DNA of 64,000 bases, taken from Nitrososphaerales archaeon (GTDB lineage Archaea; Thermoproteota; Nitrososphaeria; Nitrososphaerales; CADDZS01). Location of the stretch: NCBI GenBank assembly GCA_030041295.1, contig JASHOD010000142.1, positions 17,602 to 81,601 on the forward strand. Direction: 5' to 3'. A program made the position numbers and the translations under genes. Below are positions 36,517-45,434 of this stretch, piece by piece. Position 1 is the first letter of the stretch; each line of letters begins with the position of its first letter. The notes beneath the pieces were generated by a model. The model made no database searches. It had not been told where the DNA came from and saw nothing but the letters and a program-made list of their open reading frames with translations.

Positions 36517-37560
36517 TTACTTGACGACTAGCGAAACAACCAATAGAGCTCCGAGTCCTAGAAGTATGGGGACAGGCAGACCTGGAGATATTTCCCGCTT
36601 TCTGAATACAGTAAACGAAAGAAGGATTCCGACGTCAACAGCAACCATCACGACAAAGAAAGCTATCAAGCGATCCAATAAAAGAGCCACAGCTGGCACC
36701 ATCGTGTAGAACGCAATATCTGCCATCCCGATTTCAATGCCGCTCAATCTGATAGAGAGCAACCCGAAATCGGGCCACTTCGAAAGCCTTCCCGAGGGAG
36801 CTGGATTTCCTGAAGAAGAAGATGACAGGTCAGCACTTTGAGGAATCGCCGAAGTAGCTGTCGGTAGCGGCGAACCACTATTTTGCCTTTGATCTTCGTC
36901 TCGCGCAACGTCTCGAACTAGTTTTCCCATCCTTCCGTAATAAACGGCGTACACGTCGAATACAGCGTAGACTGCTGGTATTATCCAATTTAGCGGCGCC
37001 TGAAGCAGTACGGGAAAACAGCTTCCAAGCTCCAGAGCTAGCGCGAGCGCAATCACGTTGGTGATTAGAGCGCTGCCTCTGTAGGCTGCTAGAACGGTAA
37101 TCACGAGGGCTGCGAAAGAAGCACCGATTGGTATCCAAGACGACAACCCACTGATGAAAGTAAAGTAAAGCTCGGTGACGTTGAAGATCAGAAACAGGCT
37201 AATCAAAAGAGAGAACAATTTCATTTTCTTCCGCCTGTAGAGAAAGGCGAGAAATCCAATCACCACGACATTCGCGCCGACGAAAAGAAGAGCGAGGATG
37301 AGCCCTGCACTAACAGTGCTGCCGACTGGGGATACAAACTGAGGGGTCGAGTTTGGAATCGATACGCTGGACGTGATGTTATGTGGTATGATTATCGGCG
37401 GGCTGGTTGAATTTGCTGCCTGCGACGAACTCGTGGCTGCAACGCCGGTTGCAACCCGTAGAATGGTGAAGAAGGCGACCACTTGAAAAACGATCGAAAT
37501 GAGCAAGAGTTCGAGCTCGCTCTTTTCGAAGGAGAAAAAACGCGCCAAGCTGGACTTCAC
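36517..37560 (-). CDS. Presenilin/signal-peptide-peptidase-like membrane protein
   Basis: The 347-residue protein has nine predicted helices, a Thr/Ser/Pro-rich outer loop after helix one, and a large cytoplasmic loop rich in Ser and Gln before the last three helices. Three motifs align with archaeal A22-type aspartyl proteases: AVYAVFDVYAVYYGRM (YD motif as FD, Asp202), IEIGMADIAFYTMVP (GxGD as GMAD, Asp281) and PGLPVPILLG (PAL region). Both catalytic aspartates are present, so intramembrane protease activity is possible, but two motifs are non-canonical. It would cut membrane-spanning substrates such as signal peptide remnants. Confidence 0.65.
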   Translation of the reverse strand: MKSSLARFFSFEKSELELLLISIVFQVVAFFTILRVATGVAATSSSQAANSTSPPIIIPHNITSSVSIPNSTPQFVSPVGSTVSAGLILALLFVGANVVVIGFLAFLYRRKKMKLFSLLISLFLIFNVTELYFTFISGLSSWIPIGASFAALVITVLAAYRGSALITNVIALALALELGSCFPVLLQAPLNWIIPAVYAVFDVYAVYYGRMGKLVRDVARDEDQRQNSGSPLPTATSAIPQSADLSSSSSGNPAPSGRLSKWPDFGLLSIRLSGIEIGMADIAFYTMVPAVALLLDRLIAFFVVMVAVDVGILLSFTVFRKREISPGLPVPILLGLGALLVVSLVVK

Positions 37561-37658
37561 TCAAGCAAGACTCATTTTAGATCGGCAATACAATTAAGGG
37601 AATGGGCGAGAAGAGCCGTCACTAAAAAAGAGAAGAACCGAATTCGTCTACTAGAGTT

Positions 37659-38342
37659 TCAGGTCTTCGGCAAAACGATAACGTAGCCGCTCATGATAAA
37701 CCCGTGAATCGTGCAATAATAATGATATGTGCCAGGGGTAGTGAAGGTTACCTTGTAAGCCTGTCCTGGATTTAAAGCGCCGGAATTCCATGATTGAAGC
37801 TGACCGGGATAGCTTGTAGTTGTGTGCGCCACCGAGCCGTCATTTGACCATTGGACTGTTGCATTCTTGTCTAATTGAACTGTGATATTTTGGGGTGAGA
37901 AGGTCAAACTCGACCCGGGCCCCATGCATACGTATACAGTAGATCCAGACGGGGCTGTTCCGCAGGGAACGGCCTTCGGACCTGGCGCAGAAACAGGTAT
38001 TGTGAGTACATACGTCGCCGCGAGTCCCAGTATCACGACAAGTAGAATACCAAGAAAGACCTTCGCGCCGGGGCCGGGAATCGGCATGCCATCCTTAAAT
38101 AGGCCGATCGGAAGCAGAATGAACCCAAAGACCATCATGTAGCTCGAAACGTTCTGGATTTCTTGAAAAGACGCGACAGTTGCAGAATTACTACACGGAA
38201 TTAGACCGAGGAATTGTGGCATTTCTCCCGCATTGGGGCAGGGAATCTTTGCAAAGAATAACCACACGAGTTGAGCTCCAATGCTTATGATGAGCATGAA
38301 TACGCTGATGTAGAAAATGTCCTTATCCAAAGAAAAGATCAC
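37659..38342 (-). CDS. Membrane-anchored cupredoxin of the terminal oxidase operon
   Basis: The 227-residue protein has three N-terminal helices (about 9-29, 68-82, 93-115) followed by an extracytoplasmic plastocyanin-like domain. The type 1 copper ligands are all visible: His173 in SVAHTT, Cys210, His213 and Met217 in YYCTIHGFIMSG. It starts inside the end of subunit I (ATGA overlap) and so belongs to the oxidase operon. It probably carries electrons to the CuA subunit in place of cytochrome c. Confidence 0.9.
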   Translation of the reverse strand: MIFSLDKDIFYISVFMLIISIGAQLVWLFFAKIPCPNAGEMPQFLGLIPCSNSATVASFQEIQNVSSYMMVFGFILLPIGLFKDGMPIPGPGAKVFLGILLVVILGLAATYVLTIPVSAPGPKAVPCGTAPSGSTVYVCMGPGSSLTFSPQNITVQLDKNATVQWSNDGSVAHTTTSYPGQLQSWNSGALNPGQAYKVTFTTPGTYHYYCTIHGFIMSGYVIVLPKT

Positions 38343-40180
38343 TCCAAAGAGGAATGCTCCTTTAGATCTGCTTGATTGGCGAATGGATTATTAAAATCAA
38401 ATGTGGTCGTGTTCGACTGTTCTGCCGAAACAACGTCTGTAGCTAGTTGCCCGCCAAATTGAGGCTGGGATGCACTCGGAGGGCTATATCTTGTAAGAGG
38501 CGCAGGGAGCGGTGTTGGGCTCGGAGTTTGTACCGTGATCTCAGGAATTACGTTGCTCTTCAACATCGTCGGGCTCTGAAGTGTCTTTAGAATATTCCAG
38601 ATAAATGGAATTTGCGCCGCAGCTGTTAAGAGAGCGAAGAAAAGCGCGGCGTACAAAGGATCGGCATAGATTGCCGTGAAAGGCAAGCTAGCCTGTATTG
38701 GAGCGAACTCCCTCCTTGGAACTCCCATGTAACCCATTAGGGCAAAGGTCCCTGCGAGGCCGAACCCTCCAATACATGTACCCCAGAAATGAACCTCGCC
38801 AAGAGTCTTGCTATACCACTGTTTCCCTGAAATTTCGGGCAGAATCCAGTAAAGGACGCCAAAGGCAGCGATGACGATACCATCTAGCCCATTGAAGTGA
38901 AAATGAGATACAACAAGGTACGTATTATGCTCATAGACATCTAGAGCGATATTCCCCTGTTCGACGCCCATTACTCCGCCTACAATCCAACCAAGAATGC
39001 TTGCCGCAAAGAATTTCGCTGATAAGTTCCAATCGTACTTGGATCTCCAGATAAGAGCCAGTAACGTGAAGACTGAAATTCCTGATGCGATGCCAATCAC
39101 CATAGACATGTTTTGCGACATGAGTTGCAAGGCAAACGGTTGTGAAGTATCCATGAACAAATGATGACTGTACACGCCAACTCCCGTAATCAGGAGGAGA
39201 GGCCAAGGAGCCTTTGCCCATCTGGAACTAGAGAATTTTCTGTTTGCAAAGATTGGTATCAGCGTGTAGTACATGCCGATGAGGGGAAAGAACGCAAAGT
39301 AGACAATTGGATGGTAGTTGATCCAAAGAAAGTTCTTTGCAACAAGATTGTTCAAGAATGCTGGATTCCCCGCTGTTGTCCAAACTCCGTCGCCGAGCAA
39401 GGTGAGAAAGGGTGGTGCCGAAACTATCATGTCGACAGTAGTGACGACCGCAGCAACCACGGCTGGTGGATAGCCAAGAATCCTACTCCTCACGGGTTTT
39501 GGCATGTACGCGTCAAAGCCGATTGATGCGGCGAATTTTGAAGAAAGAGAAGTCAGCATTCCAGGGCTGGCGTTGTAGGCGTCTTTGTACTTGCTTGAGA
39601 AAGCCGTTCCAAATATATCGTATGCGAAGACTATGAGAGATACATTCGTGATAATCATCCCTGCGAAGAAAATCATAGCTTGCCAAGCCTCCCAAGTGGC
39701 GGTTGAAGTCCATGCTGCCGGATTCCAAAGCGGAGTTAAGAAATACCAACCAGGACCAAAGCCTTCAAGGCAGGCAAACCAAACCATATAGAAACCGATT
39801 GCAAACAAAAAGAATATGTAAGGAAGTAATTTTTCGTTGTAGATTTTGCGACCCATGTACTTGGGAAAAACGTAGATGCACAGACCGTAGGCAAAGGGGA
39901 ACTGCCAGCCGATGAACATTCCAAGGCCATGCGCAGTGAGAAGTTGACCGAAGACTGAAGCAGTTCCTAGTGGACCAATTATCCCAGGATTCCCGGCCTG
40001 ATCAGTTCTCATGAAGAGGGCGAGGGTTCCAGCAATAATGAAGTTCAAGAACGAGAGATAGAGGAGTCGACGAACCCATTTCTTCGTGTAAGGGTTTAGG
40101 GCACCAGTTGACTCATTGGGGTTTTGGATCGGTTCTCCCTTTACTCCTCCCTCTGACGTAGCCAACGAGAAATCCACCAA
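38339..40180 (-). CDS. Haem-copper oxidase subunit I (B-type-like)
   Basis: The 613-residue protein holds twelve or more helices and all ligands of the respiratory oxygen reductase: low-spin haem His84 and His428, high-spin haem His426, and CuB His290, His339, His340. The helix VI sequence INYHPIVYFAFFP matches the GHPIVY form of ba3-type enzymes, with cross-link Tyr294 and no HPEVY glutamate, so a B-family enzyme is likely. It reduces oxygen to water and pumps protons. Sits between CuA subunit II (one base gap) and the cupredoxin (4-base overlap). Confidence 0.95.
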   Translation of the reverse strand: MVDFSLATSEGGVKGEPIQNPNESTGALNPYTKKWVRRLLYLSFLNFIIAGTLALFMRTDQAGNPGIIGPLGTASVFGQLLTAHGLGMFIGWQFPFAYGLCIYVFPKYMGRKIYNEKLLPYIFFLFAIGFYMVWFACLEGFGPGWYFLTPLWNPAAWTSTATWEAWQAMIFFAGMIITNVSLIVFAYDIFGTAFSSKYKDAYNASPGMLTSLSSKFAASIGFDAYMPKPVRSRILGYPPAVVAAVVTTVDMIVSAPPFLTLLGDGVWTTAGNPAFLNNLVAKNFLWINYHPIVYFAFFPLIGMYYTLIPIFANRKFSSSRWAKAPWPLLLITGVGVYSHHLFMDTSQPFALQLMSQNMSMVIGIASGISVFTLLALIWRSKYDWNLSAKFFAASILGWIVGGVMGVEQGNIALDVYEHNTYLVVSHFHFNGLDGIVIAAFGVLYWILPEISGKQWYSKTLGEVHFWGTCIGGFGLAGTFALMGYMGVPRREFAPIQASLPFTAIYADPLYAALFFALLTAAAQIPFIWNILKTLQSPTMLKSNVIPEITVQTPSPTPLPAPLTRYSPPSASQPQFGGQLATDVVSAEQSNTTTFDFNNPFANQADLKEHSSLE

Positions 40181-40828
40181 CTAGGTAGAAGTAATGTTCA
40201 TCGAGCTTATCATCGTATAATGGCCAAACCCACAGAATTCCAAACATCTGATGTAATAGATGCCCGGAGTGCTGAAGGTAATTAAAATCGAATTGTAAAA
40301 TCCTGGCATGACTTGGACCTGAGCTTTGATTTCTGCGGTGCTACATGACGCATCAGTGCACTGATACACTCCAAAATCATGGTTCACATCGAGGCTCGTT
40401 ACGTTGAACAAAACAGTGTCGCCGGAGGGGATTTGAATTGTCGACACTATCTTGTTCGGAAAACAAGACAGGTTGTTCAAGCTCGAGGAGCTATTTGCCC
40501 AATTCGGCGCCATGCACAGGGTCCATGCAAACTGCTGCGCAGTTACATCGACCGTCAAGTTGGGGTGAACATTTGTGTGCAAGTAAGGATAAGGAATGAA
40601 AGGGGCAGTCGAAATGCTGAACGCAATAAAAATCACAACAATGATAATGACCCAGTGCTTCTCGTATTTAGCGAGCGCGTGCGAATCAGCTTCCTCAGGA
40701 CGCTTCGTTGACCAATAGATGAATACAAACGCGACAACGGTTATTACAACAGCAATCGCGAAAATGAACGCCAGGTAGATGGCGTTCATCCCAACGTCGC
40801 CAGCTAGTATGGCGTCTATCGGGGTCAA
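40181..40828 (-). CDS. Haem-copper oxidase subunit II with CuA site
   Basis: The 215-residue protein has two N-terminal helices (about 17-39 and 58-75) and an extracytoplasmic cupredoxin domain. The CuA ligands are His150 (DVNHDFGVY), Cys195, Cys199, His203 and Met206 in RCLEFCGFGHYTM. It accepts electrons from a soluble or membrane copper protein, probably the one encoded downstream. First gene of the operon; its promoter lies in the 195-base gap before the tRNA-Tyr gene. Confidence 0.95.
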   Translation of the reverse strand: MTPIDAILAGDVGMNAIYLAFIFAIAVVITVVAFVFIYWSTKRPEEADSHALAKYEKHWVIIIVVIFIAFSISTAPFIPYPYLHTNVHPNLTVDVTAQQFAWTLCMAPNWANSSSSLNNLSCFPNKIVSTIQIPSGDTVLFNVTSLDVNHDFGVYQCTDASCSTAEIKAQVQVMPGFYNSILITFSTPGIYYIRCLEFCGFGHYTMISSMNITST

Positions 40829-40982
40829 ATTATCTCGTTGCTCGAAATTTTAAACTATAAAGCTTATGATTGAACTTTTTCTTTTCCGCAAAACAAATCT
40901 GTTTTTCTGTTTTGCGTTTGAATCATCAAGAAATTGAAACGATTAAGCATAGTTTAAACGAAAATCCTTTTGCAACCACACG

Positions 40983-40993
40983 ATACTTATTTA
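40983..40993 (+). promoter_or_regulatory. TATA-like element for tRNA-Tyr
   Basis: ATACTTATTTA begins about 41 bases before the mature tRNA 5' end, so a transcript starting some 25 bases downstream would carry a short leader removed by RNase P. This is a position-based inference. Confidence 0.35.
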
Positions 40994-41054
40994 TGGACAG
41001 AGGGCACCACTTCTGTTTTGAGACCCGCGGTAGCTCAGCCTGGTAGAGCTTCCG

Positions 41055-41117
41055 TCCTATTGGTTCCATACCAATGCAGATTGAAAAAGTCTCCCTGCTA
41101 AGAACCAAAGGGAAGAT
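41055..41117 (+). other. tRNA intron 1, non-canonical position 30/31
   Basis: The 63-base intron has a near-perfect bulge-helix-bulge. Central helix CTTC (41049-41052) with GAAG (41112-41115); three-base bulges CG|T and AT|G are cut after their second base. An intron helix of ten pairs (CCT, then TTGGTTC after one bulged A, with GAACCAAAGG) closes it. This matches the consensus site of the archaeal splicing endonuclease, and the location inside the anticodon stem implies a heteromeric-type, broad-specificity enzyme. Confidence 0.9.
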
Positions 41118-41124
41118 GCTGTAG

Positions 41125-41193
41125 TGATCTTGGCTCCGCAAATGCGGCGCTGATCCCGCTCAGCTTGCTAGGCGACAACAGAAAATCAAAGAT
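41125..41193 (+). other. tRNA intron 2, canonical position 37/38
   Basis: The 69-base intron sits one base 3' of the anticodon. Its bulges would be AG|T and AT|A. The central helix CTGT/AAAG has three pairs and one mismatch, and GAT/ATC starts the intron helix, so it is a relaxed bulge-helix-bulge. The boundary is fixed by the need for A38 followed by the CCGGA half stem. Confidence 0.85.
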
Positions 41194-41234
41194 ACCGGAG
41201 TGTCGCAGGTTCAATTCCTGCCCGCGGGACTCTT

Positions 41235-42095
41235 TTACGAATTTGTCAATTCTCGATTCAAGAGTTCGTGATATTGTGCTTTGTAAAACTCTAGCCGCCT
41301 GTCTTCGAAGACATCATTCATCGAGGTCACCTTCTTGTTGCGCGACAAATCGAGGTTCAACCTTGCGACTTTAGCTATGCTTTCGTTAGCCTTGGCTGAA
41401 GCAAGTTTTTCCATCGTCGGCGAGATTATTTGGCTCTTGCCCGTGAAGTGAAAGTTATCCTCTTTACTACGATTTTCGATCCCGACTCTATTCGCGGTAA
41501 TTACGAAGACTCTATTTTCGAAAGCTCGGACCATCATTCCTATCTGAGCCTTTCCCGGAAGGACCAAGTTCGAAGGATGACAAATGACGTCAGCTCCTTT
41601 TACAGCGACTTCTCGCGATGCTTCGGGAAAGAACCAATCAAAGCAAATTATCGGACCAATCTTACATCCATACCTTTCAAGATCAAAAACCTTGAAGCCG
41701 GAATCTCCCGGCTCGAACCAGAGTTTTTCACGGTAGAAAAGATGCGTCTTTCTGTAAGTTCCCAGAATTCGACCGTTATCAATTATGACGGCCGAGTTGA
41801 AGATACTTTCTCCGGATTTCTCGGTGAGCCCCGCGACCAATGCGCATTTTCTCTTTTCGCTGAAGGATTGCAGGACCTGAACTGAAGGGCCTGTCTCAAG
41901 AGACTCTGAAAATTGTCTCGCTTCTTCCTTGGATGTGAAAGCGTATCCACTGTTACAAAGCTCGGGGAAAACATAGAGATCGGCTCTAACCTTGGATGCT
42001 AGTTTCACGGCACGTTCAATATTTTCGGAATTTTCACCGAATTTCGGACGCATTTGAACAAATGCCCCCAGAATGGATATCTTGGATTCTTGCAT
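41235..42095 (-). CDS. Nitrilase-superfamily carbon-nitrogen hydrolase
   Basis: From ATG 42095, with GAAGGA just upstream, the 286-residue enzyme carries the Glu-Lys-Cys triad: Glu in FPELCNSGYAF, Lys in GTYRKTHLFYREK, Cys in GPIICFDWFFPEASR (residues 45, 116 and 151 from this start). These enzymes hydrolyse amides, ureas or nitriles; ICFDWFFPE resembles N-carbamoyl-D-amino-acid or omega-amidase types but substrate is open. A longer frame to 42137 exists without ribosome-site support. Confidence 0.88.
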   Translation of the reverse strand: MQESKISILGAFVQMRPKFGENSENIERAVKLASKVRADLYVFPELCNSGYAFTSKEEARQFSESLETGPSVQVLQSFSEKRKCALVAGLTEKSGESIFNSAVIIDNGRILGTYRKTHLFYREKLWFEPGDSGFKVFDLERYGCKIGPIICFDWFFPEASREVAVKGADVICHPSNLVLPGKAQIGMMVRAFENRVFVITANRVGIENRSKEDNFHFTGKSQIISPTMEKLASAKANESIAKVARLNLDLSRNKKVTSMNDVFEDRRLEFYKAQYHELLNRELTNS

Positions 42096-42372
42096 TTTTC
42101 CTTCTAAACAGGCCCGATCCACTATTGAACTTGCCAACCTAAATAATCTTCCCGCTCAAAACCACAAGGCCGTTCGATGATTCATCCTGCAAAAATCTTC
42201 CACAATCCTTTATCTTTACTTCGACTTTTCAAAGTCTACAAAAGTTTTGGAGAAAGGTTTCTAGTACAAATTGACATCGCAAGTCATAGAAAATTCCTCG
42301 CTGGAGGGGTCGCCTCCAAATCTAAGGGAGGCTTCCGATGAACGAACAAATAGCAGTAACAAACTCTCTGTC

Positions 42373-42903
42373 CTAAAGTCTGATCCTCATTTCCCAACCT
42401 CTCTCCCATCCCAGTTTCTTGTAGACCGGGCGTCCCATCTCGGAAGCGTGAAGAGACATTCGCGAGAACCCCTTCGATTTACTCCACTTCATGGCTTCTT
42501 TGACTATTCTTGTCGCGAGACCGTATCCCCGGTACTCAGGCAAGGTGTACATTGACAGGAGGTACGGTTCTTTAATCCAAACCGGAGGAGCCATCGGTCG
42601 AGGAGGCACATCTTTGATCCACACGGCTCCGGTCGCTATGACTGCACCGTCTTTTCTTTGTGTCAGAAAAGCGACGAACCGCTTACCTCTCATGTGTTTC
42701 CTGACGAACCTTTTGTACTCGCGCGCCCATGCCGAGTAGTCAAATTTGGCTTCAGGATGCAGTTCTGAAAATAATCTTCGACGATGGTCCACCAAAACAT
42801 CCATATCACGAAGAGTCGCCTTTCTGACCATTACCCGCCCTAGTTTCTTCCTCATAATCTTGGAATGGCGCGAGGCTCTTTGGTACTGCTGCTTCTTTCT
42901 CAA
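42373..42903 (-). CDS. GNAT family acetyltransferase
   Basis: This acetyltransferase has ATLRDMDVLVDHRRRLFSEL at its fold start and motif A in MYTLPEYRGYGLATRIVKEA, then MSLHASEMGRPVYKKLGW. ATG at 42855 or 42831 is a plausible alternative start because the preceding residues are basic and unstructured. Substrate unknown. No operon partner; the gap to the nitrilase gene holds only both promoters. Confidence 0.87.
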   Translation of the reverse strand: MRKKQQYQRASRHSKIMRKKLGRVMVRKATLRDMDVLVDHRRRLFSELHPEAKFDYSAWAREYKRFVRKHMRGKRFVAFLTQRKDGAVIATGAVWIKDVPPRPMAPPVWIKEPYLLSMYTLPEYRGYGLATRIVKEAMKWSKSKGFSRMSLHASEMGRPVYKKLGWERGWEMRIRL

Positions 42904-43041
42904 AGAGATGAACTCTTGATCGGATCAATTCTACAATATGAAATTTTAGAGATTTTGGTCTCTCATAGTATTCATACTTTCAACATATACTTCGAGAAAA
43001 TGTGACGAAAGGATGAAAGAGAAAAGATGCTCGAGATTTTC

Positions 43042-43509
43042 TTATGCAGGGCCTTTGAGCCACGCGCGAAGAGCTTCATACCAAAACAGCGCTGAAACCA
43101 CAATTAGCAATCCCACGAACCAGAACTCAATTGTCGGTGTTGACGAGATCCCTTGCTCAACCAGCACAACAGTAGATAGAAAAGTCGTAATGATTGTGAA
43201 GAAAACCGCGTAGAATACAAATCTAGGAACGATGAATGTTCCGAATTTCATAAAGTCCTTCAGGACGTCGACTCGAATTTGCTCGGCCGCGAAATACTCT
43301 CCCCCATTTTCGCCGATCAAGCCTAGGTCTACTAGCTTCGCAAGATGGTACTGCGCGAGTGACGAGCTCGAAAAGCGAAGCGCCCTTTGAATCTCTCTCA
43401 CGCCGGTCTTCTTGTGGGTGACAACGTAGACGTACACGCGCAGCGTGTTTCCCTTTAGTTGCGACTCGGCGACTTTTCGTCGCTCGTCGGAATCCATGGG
43501 TTGGCTCAT
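43042..43509 (-). CDS. Membrane-bound winged-helix regulator
   Basis: The 155-residue protein has an N-terminal winged helix (LRVYVYVVTHKKTGVREIQR; recognition helix SSSLAQYHLAKLVDLGL) and two membrane helices (about 92-115 and 125-145). Such one-component membrane regulators are frequent in thaumarchaea. The gene is divergent from the DUF4382 protein, whose expression it may control; this is inference from position. Confidence 0.8.
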   Translation of the reverse strand: MSQPMDSDERRKVAESQLKGNTLRVYVYVVTHKKTGVREIQRALRFSSSSLAQYHLAKLVDLGLIGENGGEYFAAEQIRVDVLKDFMKFGTFIVPRFVFYAVFFTIITTFLSTVVLVEQGISSTPTIEFWFVGLLIVVSALFWYEALRAWLKGPA

Positions 43510-43774
43510 CTACGATGTCTATCCTTGAGGTCTTCTTTTCTTACTTTTAAACCAAGAAAAGAGGTCTAACTATATACTCGCCGCTTTCTTTTGCAAAGTG
43601 TCGGTAAGACTTCGCCTTCTCGCGGTGAATCTCAAATTCAGGTTTCCAATCTCAAAGGCCAATTTTTCTGGGTAAAAAGAGTGTTCAAAAAAGTTTGAAC
43701 AGAATATTCGGGGGCTGTTCAAAAATAATGGTTCTAGTATTCATTCCTTCCATAAATCTGGCTGAGAACGATAC

Positions 43775-44929
43775 ATGTCGTCTGTTAGGAATGTCGTGTT
43801 ATCAGGGGTTATCGCCGCAATCATTGCGGTCGGCTTGATTTTAGCTGTTGTCCTAGTTCCTGGAACCGGCTTGAGCGTCCGAGTCAGTTCTACCACGACT
43901 GCGTCTGTTAGTTCTACTCTATCGACTGAGAGTGCCCAAAGCATTAGCTCAGAGTCGAGTGGTCAGGGCTATATGGCCGTGCTCCTTACAGATCCTCCGA
44001 CCGTGCCAGCGAATGTAACCGCCGTATACATGCAGTATGACCAAGTCCAAGCGCACATCGCTGATGCTGGAAATCAAACGGGTTGGTACGATCTTTCCGG
44101 GTCAGGGGCAATCAATCTCATGGGATTAGTTAACGCCTCTCAAACCATTGCGAACCAGACGCTCCCCTTTGGCAAGTTCAACGGCTTGAGATTCAATGTG
44201 ACAGGAGTGACAATTACATATGAGAGCCAAAATTACACAGCCCAAACAATCTACGGTGAGAATACACTATACGTCTGGATTCCCGGAGGAATCAATGTGA
44301 CGGTAGCACAAACAACTGCGGCATTGATTGATCTCTCCCCGACTGTCCTCATGACGGGAGGGTCGAGCAACCCATCTTTCGTGTTTGTTCCAGCCGCTGT
44401 TGGCTATGTCATTCCAACGGCATCGATACCGGCAGAATCGTATGCAATTGGGAATAAAGCGATCCTCACGACGAATTCCTGGTGGGTAACTACGATAGAA
44501 CAAGGTACGAAATTCGGAATCTCAAAAGTCAGCTTGACGCCGACATCGCTGAACATAACGGTGGTTAACCAAGGCACGACTTCGATAATTATGAGGCTCG
44601 TTGCGGTTACTACTCAAACATCTACTGCTGGAGGAATCGAGGGCGAGTTAAGAAGTTCGGATGTATTTGCAATTGAAAGCAATGGATCATTGGTAAATCT
44701 CAATACGAGCAGCACACAGTCTGTCGATAATCAGGTTGGAGCGGGGGGATTGATACTTGCTCCGGGTCAAACTGTTATTCTGCATTACAGCGGATCTATT
44801 GTAATTGGCACCCAGATTTCTCTGGGACTACATATGACTTCTCAGTCAATTACGACTTCGACGATGTATCACGTTTGGGTTCAGGGCAATAACCAGATAG
44901 CTCAGGCGGCGGTGAAGGCGTCATCATGA
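43775..44929 (+). CDS. DUF4382 membrane-anchored extracellular protein
   Basis: The 384-residue protein starts with an uncleaved-type signal anchor (VVLSGVIAAIIAVGLILAVV), a Ser/Thr-rich stalk, then a DUF4382 domain (YMAVLLTDPPTVPANVTAVY to about residue 200) in which substrate-like loops PFGKFNGLRFNVTGV are typical. A second beta-rich region follows. It is extracellular, role unknown. The stop overlaps the next tiny frame (ATGA). Confidence 0.8.
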   Translation: MSSVRNVVLSGVIAAIIAVGLILAVVLVPGTGLSVRVSSTTTASVSSTLSTESAQSISSESSGQGYMAVLLTDPPTVPANVTAVYMQYDQVQAHIADAGNQTGWYDLSGSGAINLMGLVNASQTIANQTLPFGKFNGLRFNVTGVTITYESQNYTAQTIYGENTLYVWIPGGINVTVAQTTAALIDLSPTVLMTGGSSNPSFVFVPAAVGYVIPTASIPAESYAIGNKAILTTNSWWVTTIEQGTKFGISKVSLTPTSLNITVVNQGTTSIIMRLVAVTTQTSTAGGIEGELRSSDVFAIESNGSLVNLNTSSTQSVDNQVGAGGLILAPGQTVILHYSGSIVIGTQISLGLHMTSQSITTSTMYHVWVQGNNQIAQAAVKASS

Positions 44930-45042
44930 CACCACATGAAATCGCACGAGAGCTAGTCGGATTGGCAAAAACAGAAAAAGATAAGCGCCGAGTAGAGATC
45001 CTGTTAAACTCCCTCACGCTTGAGAAACCTAGTGCACGTTAG
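44926..45042 (+). CDS. 38-residue protein coupled to the DUF4382 gene
   Basis: ATG 44926 overlaps the previous stop. The frame reads MTPHEIARELVGLAKTEKDK then RRVEILLNSLTLEKPSAR, an amphipathic, helical, charged protein. Coupling by ATGA supports translation, but nothing else proves it. No homologue is recognised. Confidence 0.4.
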   Translation: MTPHEIARELVGLAKTEKDKRRVEILLNSLTLEKPSAR

Positions 45043-45153
45043 AGACTAACGAGTAAAAAATCGGAGTGAATATCCGATATCGAATTCAAAATGAGTCCGA
45101 ACCGACGGTGAGTCTTTCCCTTTGAATTGGGCTGATTCGACAACGGACCCGAT

Positions 45154-45252
45154 CTAACACTCGTAGAATTCTGGGTCGAATCCGTTGTAGATTCGGGCCT
45201 GTCTCTTACGACGCTCAGCCCTCTGCAATAGCCTTTGTTTTGAAGCGCTCAT
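45154..45252 (-). CDS. Possible 32-residue basic protein
   Basis: A short frame reads MSASKQRLLQRAERRKRQAR then IYNGFDPEFYEC. Strong Arg/Lys bias and a defined start look coding, but length and lack of a clear ribosome site leave it doubtful. It lies in the 390-base gap between the DUF4382 and DUF1028 genes, where nothing else is seen. Confidence 0.3.
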   Translation of the reverse strand: MSASKQRLLQRAERRKRQARIYNGFDPEFYEC

Positions 45253-45434
45253 TACGTAACCTAACTGTTCACCAACAGTCACTCGCTATTTAACGAAATG
45301 AGTGAAGCTTACAGTAATTCGACAATGGCCGAATGTAGGTTAGTTCTCATGTCTACTTTGCTTGGAATACGAGTTTGAAAATTGACAGCTGACAACCCAA
45401 TAATTGGTGGGAGCCTTTCACTTCTTCGTCCTCA

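Larger units (their letters stand above)
41024..41229 (+). tRNA. tRNA-Tyr(GTA) with two introns
   Basis: Joining 41024-41054, 41118-41124 and 41194-41229 gives a complete 74-base cloverleaf. Acceptor CCCGCGG pairs with CCGCGGG, D-stem GCTC/GAGC with loop AGCCTGGTA, anticodon stem TCCGG/CCGGA, variable loop GTGTC, T-arm GCAGG-TTCAATT-CCTGC, discriminator A. The anticodon loop is CT-GTA-GA, so it reads Tyr; C1-G72 is the archaeal tRNA-Tyr identity pair. CCA is not encoded. The unspliced sequence does not fold, which is why intron removal is required. It stands alone between the oxidase operon and a nitrilase gene. Confidence 0.95.

Noticed and set aside
42271..42555. 94-codon plus-strand frame
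   Set aside because: Most of it is antisense to the GNAT gene; only the first 100 bases are free and they lack support.
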